The translations under genes were made by a program, and so were the position numbers. Of a stretch of 64,000 nt of DNA, positions 43,152-53,039 are shown piece by piece; positions within the stretch are counted from its first letter, which is position 1; every line of letters starts with the position of its first letter. Location: NCBI GenBank assembly GCA_039720395.1, contig CM077820.1:49523425-49587424 (forward strand). The letters are read 5' to 3'. Under the pieces are notes generated by a model. That model was not told the DNA's origin. It made no database searches and saw only the letters and a list, made by a program, of their open reading frames with translations. This DNA comes from Liquidambar formosana. Its lineage: Eukaryota; Streptophyta; Magnoliopsida; Saxifragales; Altingiaceae.

Positions 43152-44232
43152 TGTAAAGTCCATGTTTTCAATGTTGTCATATTCCGTGCCAAAGTATGGT
43201 TGAGTCTTGGGTTGATTGAAGATATGTGAAGCTTCAAAGATGCGTTAAAGAACAAAGGCTCAAAGCTATGCGGCTCTTACTCATTCTCTAGGAAGGTAAG
43301 TGACCATAGTTGCCCATTTCATAGGTGTTTAATTCGTTAAACATCATGTTTAATGTTTTCATCAAAGGAAGAGTGGTTTTTAAGGTTTTGGTGACATTCC
43401 CAATCGATTGGGGTTGATAACCAATCGATTGGAGAAGTTTTGTTAAAAAAAATTTCGCTACTGTTTTCTAGGATCGATCCTAGGGTCTGGAGGATCAATC
43501 CTAGGGTACCCAGAAATGACATTTTGCCACTGTTTTTTAGGATCGATCCTAGGGTCCTGGAGGATCGATCATAGCTTGTAAAAATCAGTTTTTAAAGTAT
43601 CTAAAACCTTCCTATTTGATCCTAAAACGAATCCTAGTCTTTTGGGGTTTCTTAGTCTCTATATATAGAGGCTATTACAATAGAGAAAGAAAAGCAAGCC
43701 TCTCCCTATTAGGGTTTTCATTGTTCATCTTCTTAAAACCTCTCTAGAGCACTTTAACCTAGGTTTTCACTGATATGCTCTAGAGATTACCAAACCACAC
43801 ACCATTCATAACCTTGAGTGTTTATGAGGCCGTTGCGACGGTGATCGAGCTTGCGAGTTCGTGATTGAAGGCATCACTGTGAAAGAGGTTGGTTGCGACC
43901 AAAGCCGTGACGACGAAGATCGATCGTGTATGATCGTGGGAGTGAAGACAATTGCATGAGTCCATGTGTGGTCTGCAAGTGTGTCTTGTACTCGTTTATT
44001 TCATAGTGGATTTGCTTCAACTGGACGAGGTCCCGTGGTTTTTCCCATCTAGGTTTTCCACGTAAAAAATCTCTTGTGCAATCTCTTACATACTTTTATA
44101 CTTGCTATGCAATTGAATTGATTGTGATAATTAGGATTTTGAGTGTTCATAATAAAAATTGGGTAAAATAAATTTAAATACCTATTCAACCCCCCTTCTA
44201 GGTATTGTAGGCTTGGTAAAATCGGAATTTCA
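43152..44232 (+). repeat. 3' LTR of the second copia element
   Basis: 1,081 bp, same length as the 5' LTR, followed by CTTTT. Confidence 0.93.
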
Positions 44233-44237
44233 CTTTT

Positions 44238-45240
44238 TATTTTTTAATTTATTGGGTAAGCCAAAGCTTGATGGAGTATTATTCTCTTCGGATCCATTTG
44301 CTTCATGGGGGCACCCTCGTCCCTCTAGCCGTGAGTTCTCCCATTTTTTATTTCTTTGCAAATTAGGTGTAATCCAAGACGTGCGCCGCATAATTAAATT
44401 TATACATTGAGTCTATTCTAGTGGTATAAATGTAGTTGACAAATAGTGTATTATTATTTTTTTTTTTTTTGGGTGTGGCTCCTTTCTCCCGAGTCCTAGT
44501 CGAGTAACAAGTGACTATTGATACAAGATCCAAAAATAATCAACACTTAAAATGGGATCCATTTTATTTTCCATCAATAAAATAAATATTTTTCATGTTC
44601 CACTACGAGTTATATCGGGAAGTTCCTCTATATATCTAGTTCTCGTCCCATATGTACTGGGCAATTACAGGACATAAGTTGATAGGGGTAGCCTTGAAGG
44701 AGAGTGGCTAGAGTTAAACCCAAGACCTCTTGTTTGGAAAGAGACTCTTGGATTACTCGGTCCACCCCTAAAGATTAGGCGAGCCTCTAGGAACGAATAT
44801 GAGAATCAAAACTGTATGCCAATGAGTACAAGACTAAACAGTAGATGGTATGATGAGAAGTATAGACTTAACGAGCAGAGAGAGAGAGCACAATTTATAA
44901 ACATCTAAGAAATATTTATATTTTGACAAGATCCAAATCACTTTTACCTTTTTTTCTCTCTATATTACCTCTATCAATATCAAATAAACCTTTATATTTT
45001 CCATTTACAAATCTTAAATCTAACTACACAGTGATTTAGATATGATGAAAATATAAAGATTTATTAGATGTTGATAAAGGTAAAATAGGTTTTCAAATCC
45101 ATAAAAAAGACAAAGCAGAGATAGTACAAAAAATTTTGACCGCAGACTCCAAATTACAACTCAACTAATAATTTGGGTACTGAATTGATATAATTTAAAC
45201 TTTAGACCTTCAAAAGCAAGTTACCCTTATTTTATTCTAC
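44238..45240. other. Upstream NLR region between two LTR elements, with leader-like copy
   Basis: At 44793-44905 a stretch (AACGAATATGAGAATCAAAA ... GAGAGAGAGCACAA) resembles 57599-57710 and parts of 53100-53190 and 39998-40015. It may be a leader or promoter copy of this NLR. The part at 44640-44790 has an inverted box-B-like GGTTTAACTC and is probably an old SINE fragment on the minus strand. No gene seen. Confidence 0.4.
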
Positions 45241-45245
45241 CTTAA

Positions 45246-45652
45246 TGGTGCGGACACCAGATCTCGACCACAGATCACACAGGTGTACGAGCGCCGCCGT
45301 CGCCGCTAAGCCGCACACGCCGCACACCCTTTGACCTTATGGCTGGATACGATGGAGAGCTAGAAGACTTTAGAAGATTTTATTACCTTTTTTAAGACTA
45401 TTTTAATTTTATTTGGTTTATTAAATTTCGATGTAAGGGGCCTATTTAAGGTTCCGAATATTAGGGTTTGAGGGACTTCATTATTATCAAAGAGAAAACT
45501 TACACGTTTGGGCTGTGTTCCAGGCAAAACCCTAGCTTCTTTCTAGCTTCTTTCTTGCTTCTTTACTGCTTCTTCTTGCTTTCTTTACTTTGCTGATTTA
45601 ATCGTGAGTATTGTGTTGTGATTGTGACCATTGGTGTGGATGTCCTACATCA
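45246..45652 (+). repeat. 5' LTR of the gypsy element
   Basis: TGGTGCGG...CTACATCA. It has one copy fewer of the internal GC-rich repeat than the 3' LTR. A TATTTAAGG near 45441 is the best TATA-like site. Confidence 0.94.
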
Positions 45653-45656
45653 ACTT

Positions 45657-45669
45657 TGGTATCAGAGCC
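45657..45669 (+). promoter_or_regulatory. Primer binding site, initiator-Met tRNA
   Basis: TGGTATCAGAGCC, four bases after the 5' LTR. Confidence 0.93.
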
Positions 45670-46736
45670 AGGTTTGATCCATCCACTGAAACCGTTGCCT
45701 CTCCTCTGACAAAGTGCGAGCCGTAAGTGAATCACCATCATCTAGACAACCCCTCACCTACCCTCTGCCTCCACCACCACAACCAAAAAAATTTTTGATA
45801 CACCCACCGTCGGCTACTCCAGTCCACCATCGCTAACCATAGCCTTCTGCACCGGTAACTATCATCACCATCAAACCCAAATTGCACCCCATTTGAACCC
45901 ACACAGAATCAGATCTGAAAACTGCCTCAAAACCAGCTGGAAAACCACCCAACCTGAATCCCCAAAATCAACCACCCTTTATCAAGGTCACTGTATTACC
46001 TCCACCGTCATATTACCGCCACTACAGACTCGAAAAGAACCACCAAGTCGAGCCCCACTACCGTCGGAGCACCACAAGCAAGCCACCCCATCATCGAGCC
46101 ATTCCAGTTCCGAATTGGGTTCCCCCGAGCGTTGCCGTCGATTCACCGTCGATAACTTCTGCCGTCGACCCCCCTTCACTGCCGTCGCGCCGCCGTCGAC
46201 ACACAACGCCATCGGAGCCCCTATCACCGCCGTCGGAGATGTCCAGTTAACCACTGTTGAAGTCGAGTTCCCCATCGTCGATCCGTAGCTGTCCAGCACC
46301 TACCAGCGACTCCTCGTTGTCACGCCGCCGTCGCGCCACCATCGGGTCGCCGTCGCCCCATCACCGTCGATCTCACGCTGCGGAAGCTCTGCCTGTGGTT
46401 TGTCTCGCGTCAAGTGGCTTCGGGTTAAGCCATCAGCATTTTGTTTGGGTTTTAAAGTGCAAGACCAGGCTCGTTTGGTGACAGGTGTGGGCCGGACAGA
46501 ATTGGGATAGGGTTATCCTCATATTGGACCAGGCTATTCTCATCTAGCAAGGAGAGTCTTTAAGCTGTTTGGCCACGGGTATTCATTGCATTTAATTCGC
46601 GGATAGGGCTATCCTCATTTTGGACCAGGCTATTCTCATCCGGGTTCGTACTATTCCCTTCTCTTTAGTAGATTTTAATTTGTTTATTTTAAATTGTATC
46701 AATAATTTTGCTTTGTGCTTGGTTGGAATTCACTAC

Positions 46737-46772
<36 letters not shown>

Positions 46773-47040
46773 TGCTTCAATTATTTATTTATTTAGTTTT
46801 TACCCACTTTGCAAGCCCACCCCAATCGATTACCCGATTTGTCTTATTTCCCCTTGAAATGAACCGAGTCATTCTCACATGCCTTAAAGCACTTGGTTTG
46901 ATTTATTAATTGTAGAGCATTGTCAAGTTTGTGGTAGTATTTAACTTATTATACTTTGAATACTAGCACTACATGCTTGCAATTGTCTATTGAATTAAGA
47001 CTTAGTCTCTGGTATTAAAAGATTATTGGACCAAGGTGAG

Positions 47041-47073
<33 letters not shown>

Positions 47074-47175
47074 GTAAAATTGCTTGCTGAAATTGCTTGC
47101 CCTAATCTCAGTGCATTTAGCTACCTCGTAGGATCCTTATTTCATTATAGCACCCCATACCTAGTACATCTTCGC
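45670..47175 (+). other. Untranslated leader of the gypsy element
   Basis: About 1.5 kb rich in CCACC/CCGTCG before gag. A roughly 40-bp phrase (GATAGGGTTATCCTCAT, then GGACCAGGCTATTCTCAT) occurs at 46505 and again at 46602. Two A-runs (46736-46765 and 47043-47070) lie shortly before the start codon. A 131-codon open frame at 45893-46288 has the composition of the repeat-rich leader and no known domain. Confidence 0.7.
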
Positions 47176-50100
47176 ATGCACTTGCGTAGTGGTCGTGTTA
47201 TATCTAGTCCTGAGTGTCAATCAACCATGGGATCGAGTCAAGAGGACTCCCTAGGGAGACTTCTCCAAGATTTGTACACCAAGTTTGATTCTCAGCTTGC
47301 TGAGGAGCGTGCCAGAACTGACGCTCGGTTTGAGTTGTTAGAAGCTTCTGTGACAAAAATTGTCGCCGCCCTAGAAGGCGATCAACGCCAGTCAGGAATC
47401 GTGATTGACAATACAAATAGAGCACACCCTAGGCCACCTCCTAGAGGTCATGAGCAAAATCCTAATCGGCCTTATGCTGATTATAGGGACTTTAGAGATC
47501 CTGATGATAGTGTTAGGAGCACAATCAAAGTTGAAGCACCTACTTTTGATGGTCGACTCGACCTAAAGGCCTTCACTGATTGGATCCGAGAGATGGACCA
47601 CTTCTTTGAGTGGTACGAGTTGTCAGCTGATCGGAGAGTTAGGTTTGCCAAAATGAAGCTTATTGGTAAGGCTAAACTTTTCTGGGAAAGTACTGAACTC
47701 CTTCTCAATCGAAAACACCAGCCTCCTATTAATGATTGGGTGGAAATGAAAGAGAAGCTTAGAGACAAATATTTGCCCCAATCATATCAAGGCAACCTAC
47801 TCGACCAATGGAATAACATAAGGCAAGGGAACCGACCTGCCACTGAGTACATCGCCCAGTTTGATGAGTATATGATGCGATGTGACGTGGTTGAGGATGA
47901 GCGTATGATTTTGAGTAGGTTTAGGAACGGTCTTAATGATGACCTCCGAAAGGAACTTATCTTACGTGAGGTCTCAAATTTAAGCGACGCCTACACCTTC
48001 GTTCAAAATCACGAACTAGTTGCTAGGCCCCCATTCTCAAGGCGCACTGAAACTAGGAGCCCATTTCGTTATCCTTCAACTTTAGTGCCTAGAACAACAG
48101 TCGGTCCGCCTCAGGTTAGACCCAACCCTACTCCTGCCCCGGTTGCGAAAGAGGTATCAAACCCTTTCGTACCAAATAAGGGCAAAGAAGTGAGTGGTGC
48201 CCCTCCCAGACCAAATTCGCGCATCCAATGCTTCAAGTGCCATGGTTTCGGGCATGTAGCCTCCAGTTGCCCCACTAAAGAGACCTTATATATAGAAGGT
48301 CAGCATCATGAGGGAACTGAAGAAGAGTTGGACGAGCAGATATATGAACCTGACATAAACCATATTGATGATCTCGATGATGAGTTTACGGACTCTAGTC
48401 ATCAACTCACAATGGGTGTCGTCAGGTGTGCCTTAGCGCAGTCTAGGGAGAATGATGATTGGAGACGGACTGCAATTTTCCACACCTACATCAAGTGCGG
48501 AGAAAAGGATTGCAAGGTGATCATAGATAGTGGGAGTTGTATCAACGCTGTTTCTTCTAGCCTCGTCTCTCGTCTAGGTTTAAAATCCATGCCCCACCCT
48601 AGTCCCTACAATGTCTCCTGGGTTGACACCTCATCCATAGCTATTAAAGAAAGGTGCCTTATTCCTATTCAGTTCCTTTCCTATAAGGACCAAATATGGT
48701 GTGATGTTGTCCCCATGGATGTGGGCCATATCATCTTAGGGCGCCCATGGCTTTTCGATTTAGATGTTACCATTTATGGTCGCTCTAATTCGTGCTTGTT
48801 TGTCTTCAATGGGCAGAAAATCAAGCTTAACCCTTTACAGCCCAAACCTCCCAACAAAGGTCACAAAGGTCAAAAGAAAGAAATGGGTAGAGAAAAGGGT
48901 TTACACATCATCAGCCCCAAAGAGATCGAGAAAGAAGCAAATCTAGGATCTCTTGTGTTTGCCCTAGTCGCCAAGGAAGTCCCATCTATTACTTATGAAG
49001 AACCACCTGAAGAAGTTATCCCTGTTCTTCATAAGTTTCAGAACCTTTTCCCTAAGGATCTCCCAGATCAACTACCACCAATGCGTGACATTCAACACGC
49101 AATTGATTTTGTTCCAGGAGCGACACTCCCAAACTTGCCCCACTATAGGATGAATCCTACAGAGCATGCTGAGTTGAAGAGGCAAGTAGATGAACTCTTG
49201 AGAAAGGGATTTATTCAGGAAAGTTTAAGTCCATGTGCTATACCCGCACTACTAACCCCCAAGAAGGACGGGTCATGGAGAATGTGTGTGGATAGCCGTG
49301 CAATCAACAAGATTACGGTGAAATACCGTTTTCCAATCCCTAGGCTTGACGATATGTTAGATATGATGGCCGGAGCTACGATCTTCTCAAAGATAGATCT
49401 GAAAAGTGGCTACCACCAAATTCGAATTCGTCCAGGAGACGAATGGAAAACGGCCTTCAAAACCAAGGATGGTCTTTATGAATGGTTGGTCATGCCTTTT
49501 GGGTTATCCAATGCTCCTAGTACTTTTATGAGAGTGATGACACAAGTACTTCGACCTTTTATGGGTAAATTTCTCGTTGTATACTTCGATGACATCCTCA
49601 TCTATAGCAATACCAAGGAGCAACACCTAGACCACCTCACACAAGTTTGTCAAGCCCTCCAAGAGGCCAACTTATATGCCAATCTTAAGAAGTGTTCATT
49701 CTTCACTACTAGTGTTATCTTCTTAGGGTTTGTAGTATCCTCTGAAGGAGTCTCGGCTAACCCACAAAAGGTACAAGCGATAGTAGAATGGTCTGAGCCC
49801 AAGAATATCCATGAGATTCGAAGCTTCCATGGGCTCGCTACTTTCTACCGTCGATTTATCAAAGGGTTCAGTGCTATAATGGCCCCCATTACTGATTGTC
49901 TCAAAAAAGGGGAATTCCAATGGACTACAGCCGCCACTAAGGCCTTTGTAGAGATTAAGAAGAGAATGACTGAAGCGCCAGTTATGCGCCTCCCAGACTT
50001 CTCAAAGGTGTTTGAAGTAGAGTGTGATGCATCTGGGTTAGGTATAGGAGGAGTGCTCAGCCAAGAACAACATCCAATTGCCTATTTTAGTGAAAAGCTA

Positions 50101-50226
50101 AATGAGGCAAAACAAAAGTACTCCACCTATGATAAGGAATTCTATGCTGTAGTGCAGTCCTTAAAACACGGCGCCATTACCTGCTGCCTAAAGAATTCAT
50201 TCTTCACTCCGATCATGAAGCTTTAA
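47176..50226 (+). CDS. Gypsy Gag-Pol, first part: gag, protease, reverse transcriptase, start of RNase H
   Basis: I place the start at ATG 47176 (MHLRSGRVISSPE), the usual opening for this family. The frame is open to 47026, but that part reads through an A-run. In order: gag core (FTDWIREMDHFFEWYEL, FRNGLNDDLRKEL), zinc knuckle CFKCHGFGHVASSC, protease VIIDSGSCINAV, RT with WRMCVDSRAINKIT, FSKIDLKSGYHQIR and VVYFDDILIYS, then RNase H VECDASGLGIGGVLSQ. It copies the element RNA into DNA in a Gag particle. After LKH (about 50169) a single missing base throws the reading out of frame to a stop at 50224-50226. A sequencing error at that base cannot be excluded. Confidence 0.93.
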   Translation: MHLRSGRVISSPECQSTMGSSQEDSLGRLLQDLYTKFDSQLAEERARTDARFELLEASVTKIVAALEGDQRQSGIVIDNTNRAHPRPPPRGHEQNPNRPYADYRDFRDPDDSVRSTIKVEAPTFDGRLDLKAFTDWIREMDHFFEWYELSADRRVRFAKMKLIGKAKLFWESTELLLNRKHQPPINDWVEMKEKLRDKYLPQSYQGNLLDQWNNIRQGNRPATEYIAQFDEYMMRCDVVEDERMILSRFRNGLNDDLRKELILREVSNLSDAYTFVQNHELVARPPFSRRTETRSPFRYPSTLVPRTTVGPPQVRPNPTPAPVAKEVSNPFVPNKGKEVSGAPPRPNSRIQCFKCHGFGHVASSCPTKETLYIEGQHHEGTEEELDEQIYEPDINHIDDLDDEFTDSSHQLTMGVVRCALAQSRENDDWRRTAIFHTYIKCGEKDCKVIIDSGSCINAVSSSLVSRLGLKSMPHPSPYNVSWVDTSSIAIKERCLIPIQFLSYKDQIWCDVVPMDVGHIILGRPWLFDLDVTIYGRSNSCLFVFNGQKIKLNPLQPKPPNKGHKGQKKEMGREKGLHIISPKEIEKEANLGSLVFALVAKEVPSITYEEPPEEVIPVLHKFQNLFPKDLPDQLPPMRDIQHAIDFVPGATLPNLPHYRMNPTEHAELKRQVDELLRKGFIQESLSPCAIPALLTPKKDGSWRMCVDSRAINKITVKYRFPIPRLDDMLDMMAGATIFSKIDLKSGYHQIRIRPGDEWKTAFKTKDGLYEWLVMPFGLSNAPSTFMRVMTQVLRPFMGKFLVVYFDDILIYSNTKEQHLDHLTQVCQALQEANLYANLKKCSFFTTSVIFLGFVVSSEGVSANPQKVQAIVEWSEPKNIHEIRSFHGLATFYRRFIKGFSAIMAPITDCLKKGEFQWTTAATKAFVEIKKRMTEAPVMRLPDFSKVFEVECDASGLGIGGVLSQEQHPIAYFSEKLNEAKQKYSTYDKEFYAVVQSLKHGAITCCLKNSFFTPIMKL

Positions 50227-52094
50227 GGTATATCAACTCCCAGAAAAAGTTAAACTTTCGACATGGTCGCTGGGTTGAGTTTTTACAAGCTTATTCCTTT
50301 GTGCTCAAACATCGATCCGGAGTTGAAAATAAGGCAGCTGATGCCCTGAGTCGTCGTGTTTTGTTGCTTTCCATGATGAAAGTACAAATCACTGGGTTTG
50401 AACGCCTCAAAGAAGAATATGAGTCATGCCCAGACTTTGGCGATGTTTATCAAGTCCTGCACGATGAACGGACCCTTGAAGTTGATGGATTTATTCTTCA
50501 GAATGGGTACCTGTTCAATGGTAACAAATTGTGCATCCCACGTTCTTCAGTGAGAGACTTCATAGTGTGGGAATTACATGCAGGCGGTCTGTCAGGTCAT
50601 TTTGGGCGAGACAAAACTATTGAAGAGGTAGAGCGCACATTCTATTGGCCTAGTTTGAAGAGGGATGTTGCCAAAATTGTGAGTCAATGCCGTACATGTC
50701 AATTGGCAAAACATAGGAAACAGAATACCGGCCTCTACACTCCACTACCCGTGCCCGATTGTCCCTGGCAAGATGTGAGCATAGATTTTGTTCTGGGTCT
50801 TCCACGTACCTTTAGGAAACATGATTCTATTCTTGTGGTCGTGGATCGTTTTTCTAAAATGGCTCACTTCATCCCTTGCTCTAAAACAGCTGATGCTTCC
50901 TATGTTGCCAAACTGTTCTTCAATGAAATTGTCAAGCTGTATGGCCTTCCCAAAACCATAGTGTCTGATAGGGATGTTAAATTCATGAGTTACTTTTGGA
51001 AAACACTTTGGCATTTGTTAGGCACAAAGCTGAAATTCTCCACCGCCTATCATCCTCAAACTGATGGTCAAACTGAAGTTGTTAATAGAAGTTTAGGCAA
51101 CCTCTTGAGGAGTTTGGTAGGTGACAATAATAGGAATTGGGATTCTATTTTACCCCCAGCTCAGTTTGCATACAATAGCTCTGTCAATAGGTCTATAGGC
51201 ATGAGTCCGTTTAAAGTTGTGCATGGTTACAAGCCTAGGAAACCTTTAGACCTCCTCCCTATGTCTCCTCATGTTAGGACCTCTGAGTCAGCTGAGGCAT
51301 TTGCCCGTCATGTTCATGATTTGCACAATGAGATTAGTAAGCGCATTCACGCAAGCAATGAAAATTATAAAACACAAGCTAACTCACATAGGCGCTATGT
51401 AGAATTTAATACTGGAGACTATGTTATGATTCGAGTTAGGCCTGAGCGGTTGTCTTCTGGCACTGCTCGGAAATTGCAAGCTCGTAGTGCTGGGCCATTT
51501 AAAGTGTTATCACGGGTTGGGGCGAATGCTTATGTTATAGACCTACCATCTGACTATGGGATTAGCTCTACTTTTAATGTTGAAGACCTTGTTGCTTATA
51601 AAGATCCCATAACTATACCTGATGAACCTTTTGTTGACCCTCCCCAACCCCCATCTACTCCTATTGTTCCTGTTTCCCCACCCTTCACTTTTCCACAAGC
51701 ACAAAAAGATTTTATTGATGCTATTTTGGATGAGCAAATTATTTCTACTAGGGATGGTGGATTTCAGCGCTTCTTGGTTCGTTGGCGAGACCGTCCTGAG
51801 TCAGATTGCACATGGATCACCCGTGATGATCTCCAGCGGCTCGATCCAAATTTATGGGAGTACTATCAGAGTCGACAGGAGCCACACGCGACGGAGTCGC
51901 GTTTTCCTCACCCCGGGGGAGTTGGTGCGGACACCAGATCTCGACCACAGATCACACAGGTGTACGAGCGCCGCCGTCGCCGCCGTCGCCGCACACGCCG
52001 CACACCAAGCCGCACACGCCGCACACCCTTTGACCTTATGGCTGGATACGATGGAGAGCTAGAAGACTTTAGAAGATTTTATTACCTTTTTTAA
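50172..52094 (+). CDS. Gypsy Gag-Pol, second part: rest of RNase H, integrase, chromodomain-like tail
   Basis: It continues the polyprotein in the next frame. RNase H end: HRSGVENKAADALSRR. Integrase zinc finger: HAGGLSGHFGRDKT ... CRTCQLAK (HHCC). Catalytic core: SIDFVLGLPRT (Asp), VSDRDVKF (Asp) and HPQTDGQTEVVNRSLG (Glu), with the DD35E spacing. C-terminus: YVMIRVRPERL, then FLVRWRDRPESDCTWITRDD, a chromodomain-like fold end typical of chromoviruses. The frame runs on into the 3' LTR (from 51923), adding an arginine-rich tail (RRRRRRRRTRRT) and stopping at 52092-52094. It has no ATG of its own in the genome context, since it belongs to the upstream frame. Confidence 0.9.
   Translation, partial: RHYLLPKEFILHSDHEALRYINSQKKLNFRHGRWVEFLQAYSFVLKHRSGVENKAADALSRRVLLLSMMKVQITGFERLKEEYESCPDFGDVYQVLHDERTLEVDGFILQNGYLFNGNKLCIPRSSVRDFIVWELHAGGLSGHFGRDKTIEEVERTFYWPSLKRDVAKIVSQCRTCQLAKHRKQNTGLYTPLPVPDCPWQDVSIDFVLGLPRTFRKHDSILVVVDRFSKMAHFIPCSKTADASYVAKLFFNEIVKLYGLPKTIVSDRDVKFMSYFWKTLWHLLGTKLKFSTAYHPQTDGQTEVVNRSLGNLLRSLVGDNNRNWDSILPPAQFAYNSSVNRSIGMSPFKVVHGYKPRKPLDLLPMSPHVRTSESAEAFARHVHDLHNEISKRIHASNENYKTQANSHRRYVEFNTGDYVMIRVRPERLSSGTARKLQARSAGPFKVLSRVGANAYVIDLPSDYGISSTFNVEDLVAYKDPITIPDEPFVDPPQPPSTPIVPVSPPFTFPQAQKDFIDAILDEQIISTRDGGFQRFLVRWRDRPESDCTWITRDDLQRLDPNLWEYYQSRQEPHATESRFPHPGGVGADTRSRPQITQVYERRRRRRRRTRRTPSRTRRTPFDLMAGYDGELEDFRRFYYLF
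51911..51922 (+). promoter_or_regulatory. Probable polypurine tract of the gypsy element
   Basis: GGGGGAGT just before the 3' LTR at 51923. It also lies inside the integrase reading frame. Confidence 0.65.
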
Positions 52095-52351
52095 GACTAT
52101 TTTAATTTTATTTGGTTTATTAAATTTCGATGTAAGGGGCCTATTTAAGGTTCCGAATATTAGGGTTTGAGGGACTTCATTATTATCAAAGAGAAAACTT
52201 ACACGTTTGGGCTGTGTTCCAGGCAAAACCCTAGCTTCTTTCTAGCTTCTTTCTTGCTTCTTTACTGCTTCTTCTTGCTTTCTTTACTTTGCTGATTTAA
52301 TCGTGAGTATTGTGTTGTGATTGTGACCATTGGTGTGGATGTCCTACATCA
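51923..52351 (+). repeat. 3' LTR of the gypsy element
   Basis: 429 bp; 22 bp longer than the 5' LTR through one more copy of the GCC and CGCACACC repeat at about 51968-52026. It is followed by the target-site duplication CTTAA. Confidence 0.94.
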
Positions 52352-52356
52352 CTTAA

Positions 52357-53039
52357 CTACCCTTCAGCCTCTGGTTAATCATTGACCAAATAAATAACAA
52401 TTCTCTCGCATCTCTCTCAAACGCATGCACAACGCCAGACACCTATCACTCTCTCGTTTAGTCCCTCTCCTAAAAGTCTAAAACTACACAAAACACCGAT
52501 CTCACCTACCTCCCTCTCCATAATCTGTTAACCTTGGATAATAATTAATCCCCAAATATCAAATCACTGGGTTCCAAACAGTTACCCTTTGAGTCGCTTC
52601 AAACCGACCACGCATTGTGCTGTCCTAGTTGAGTTAATCATTATGTCCTTGATAACAAGATAGAACTATAGAAGGAAGAAGCCCCGTGTGTTGTGGGTGC
52701 TATTGACAGTGAGTGGATGAATGGTGAATCCACCTACATCGGACAACTTTTCCTATTCAGATGGAAGACAAAAAGCAGACAAGCCAACTATTTGCCGCAC
52801 TAAAATATTTTTATATGATAAGCCCTTTTTAAAATATTTTATACGAAAAAAAAAAAAAAATTGGAGTAAGAAGGCAGGAGTCTTGTGGGTGTAATCCATA
52901 TTCCATAGTCCACCAACGAACCAATTAAAATTCAACAACTTGCTATACATGGAAGTATGCAACAAAAATAACAGAATCACCCTGTCAAAGTGCAACTAGA
53001 ATTAACTGTGACATTAATTGAAATCAATGAAAGGTTTTT
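52357..53039. other. Upstream region, no gene recognised
   Basis: Two diverged phrases (GTGTGTTGTGGGTGCTATTG near 52688 and GTCTTGTGGGTGTAATCC near 52880, each followed by a CAACTTGC-type end) resemble the repeat unit at 58910-59281. No coding sequence supported. Confidence 0.45.

Larger units (their letters stand above)
40101..44232 (+). mobile_element. Second non-autonomous copia element, just upstream of the NLR
   Basis: Direct LTRs of 1,081 bp each (TGTAAAGTCC...GAATTTCA) enclose 1,970 bp. The 5-bp target-site duplication CTTTT is at 40096-40100 and 44233-44237. A Met-tRNA primer site and a purine tract are present. The internal region has only the start of a copia gag; no protease, integrase or reverse transcriptase can be found. 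The LTRs differ by about 20 substitutions by eye (about 98% identity). It lies 130 bp upstream of the NLR ATG in the opposite orientation, so it separates the coding region from its likely upstream leader. Confidence 0.92.
45246..52351 (+). mobile_element. Young, nearly intact Ty3/gypsy element with chromodomain-like C-terminus
   Basis: The LTRs are 407 bp (left) and 429 bp (right), with the 5-bp target-site duplication CTTAA at 45241-45245 and 52352-52356. By eye the LTRs are identical apart from the copy number of a GCC/CGCACAC repeat, so the insertion is very recent. A Met primer site, a 1.5-kb leader, a gag-pro-RT-RNaseH-IN polyprotein and a purine tract are all present. One missing base in RNase H splits the polyprotein. 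It inserted in the region upstream of the NLR. Confidence 0.95.

Noticed and set aside
45893..46288. 131-codon frame in the gypsy leader as an extra gene
   Set aside because: Its composition follows the CCGTCG-rich leader. There is no domain, and an antisense frame of similar length overlaps it.
47026..47175. Earlier ATG (47026) as gag start
   Set aside because: It reads through a slippery A-run giving poly-lysine. The ATG at 47176 gives the usual MxLRSGR opening of the family.
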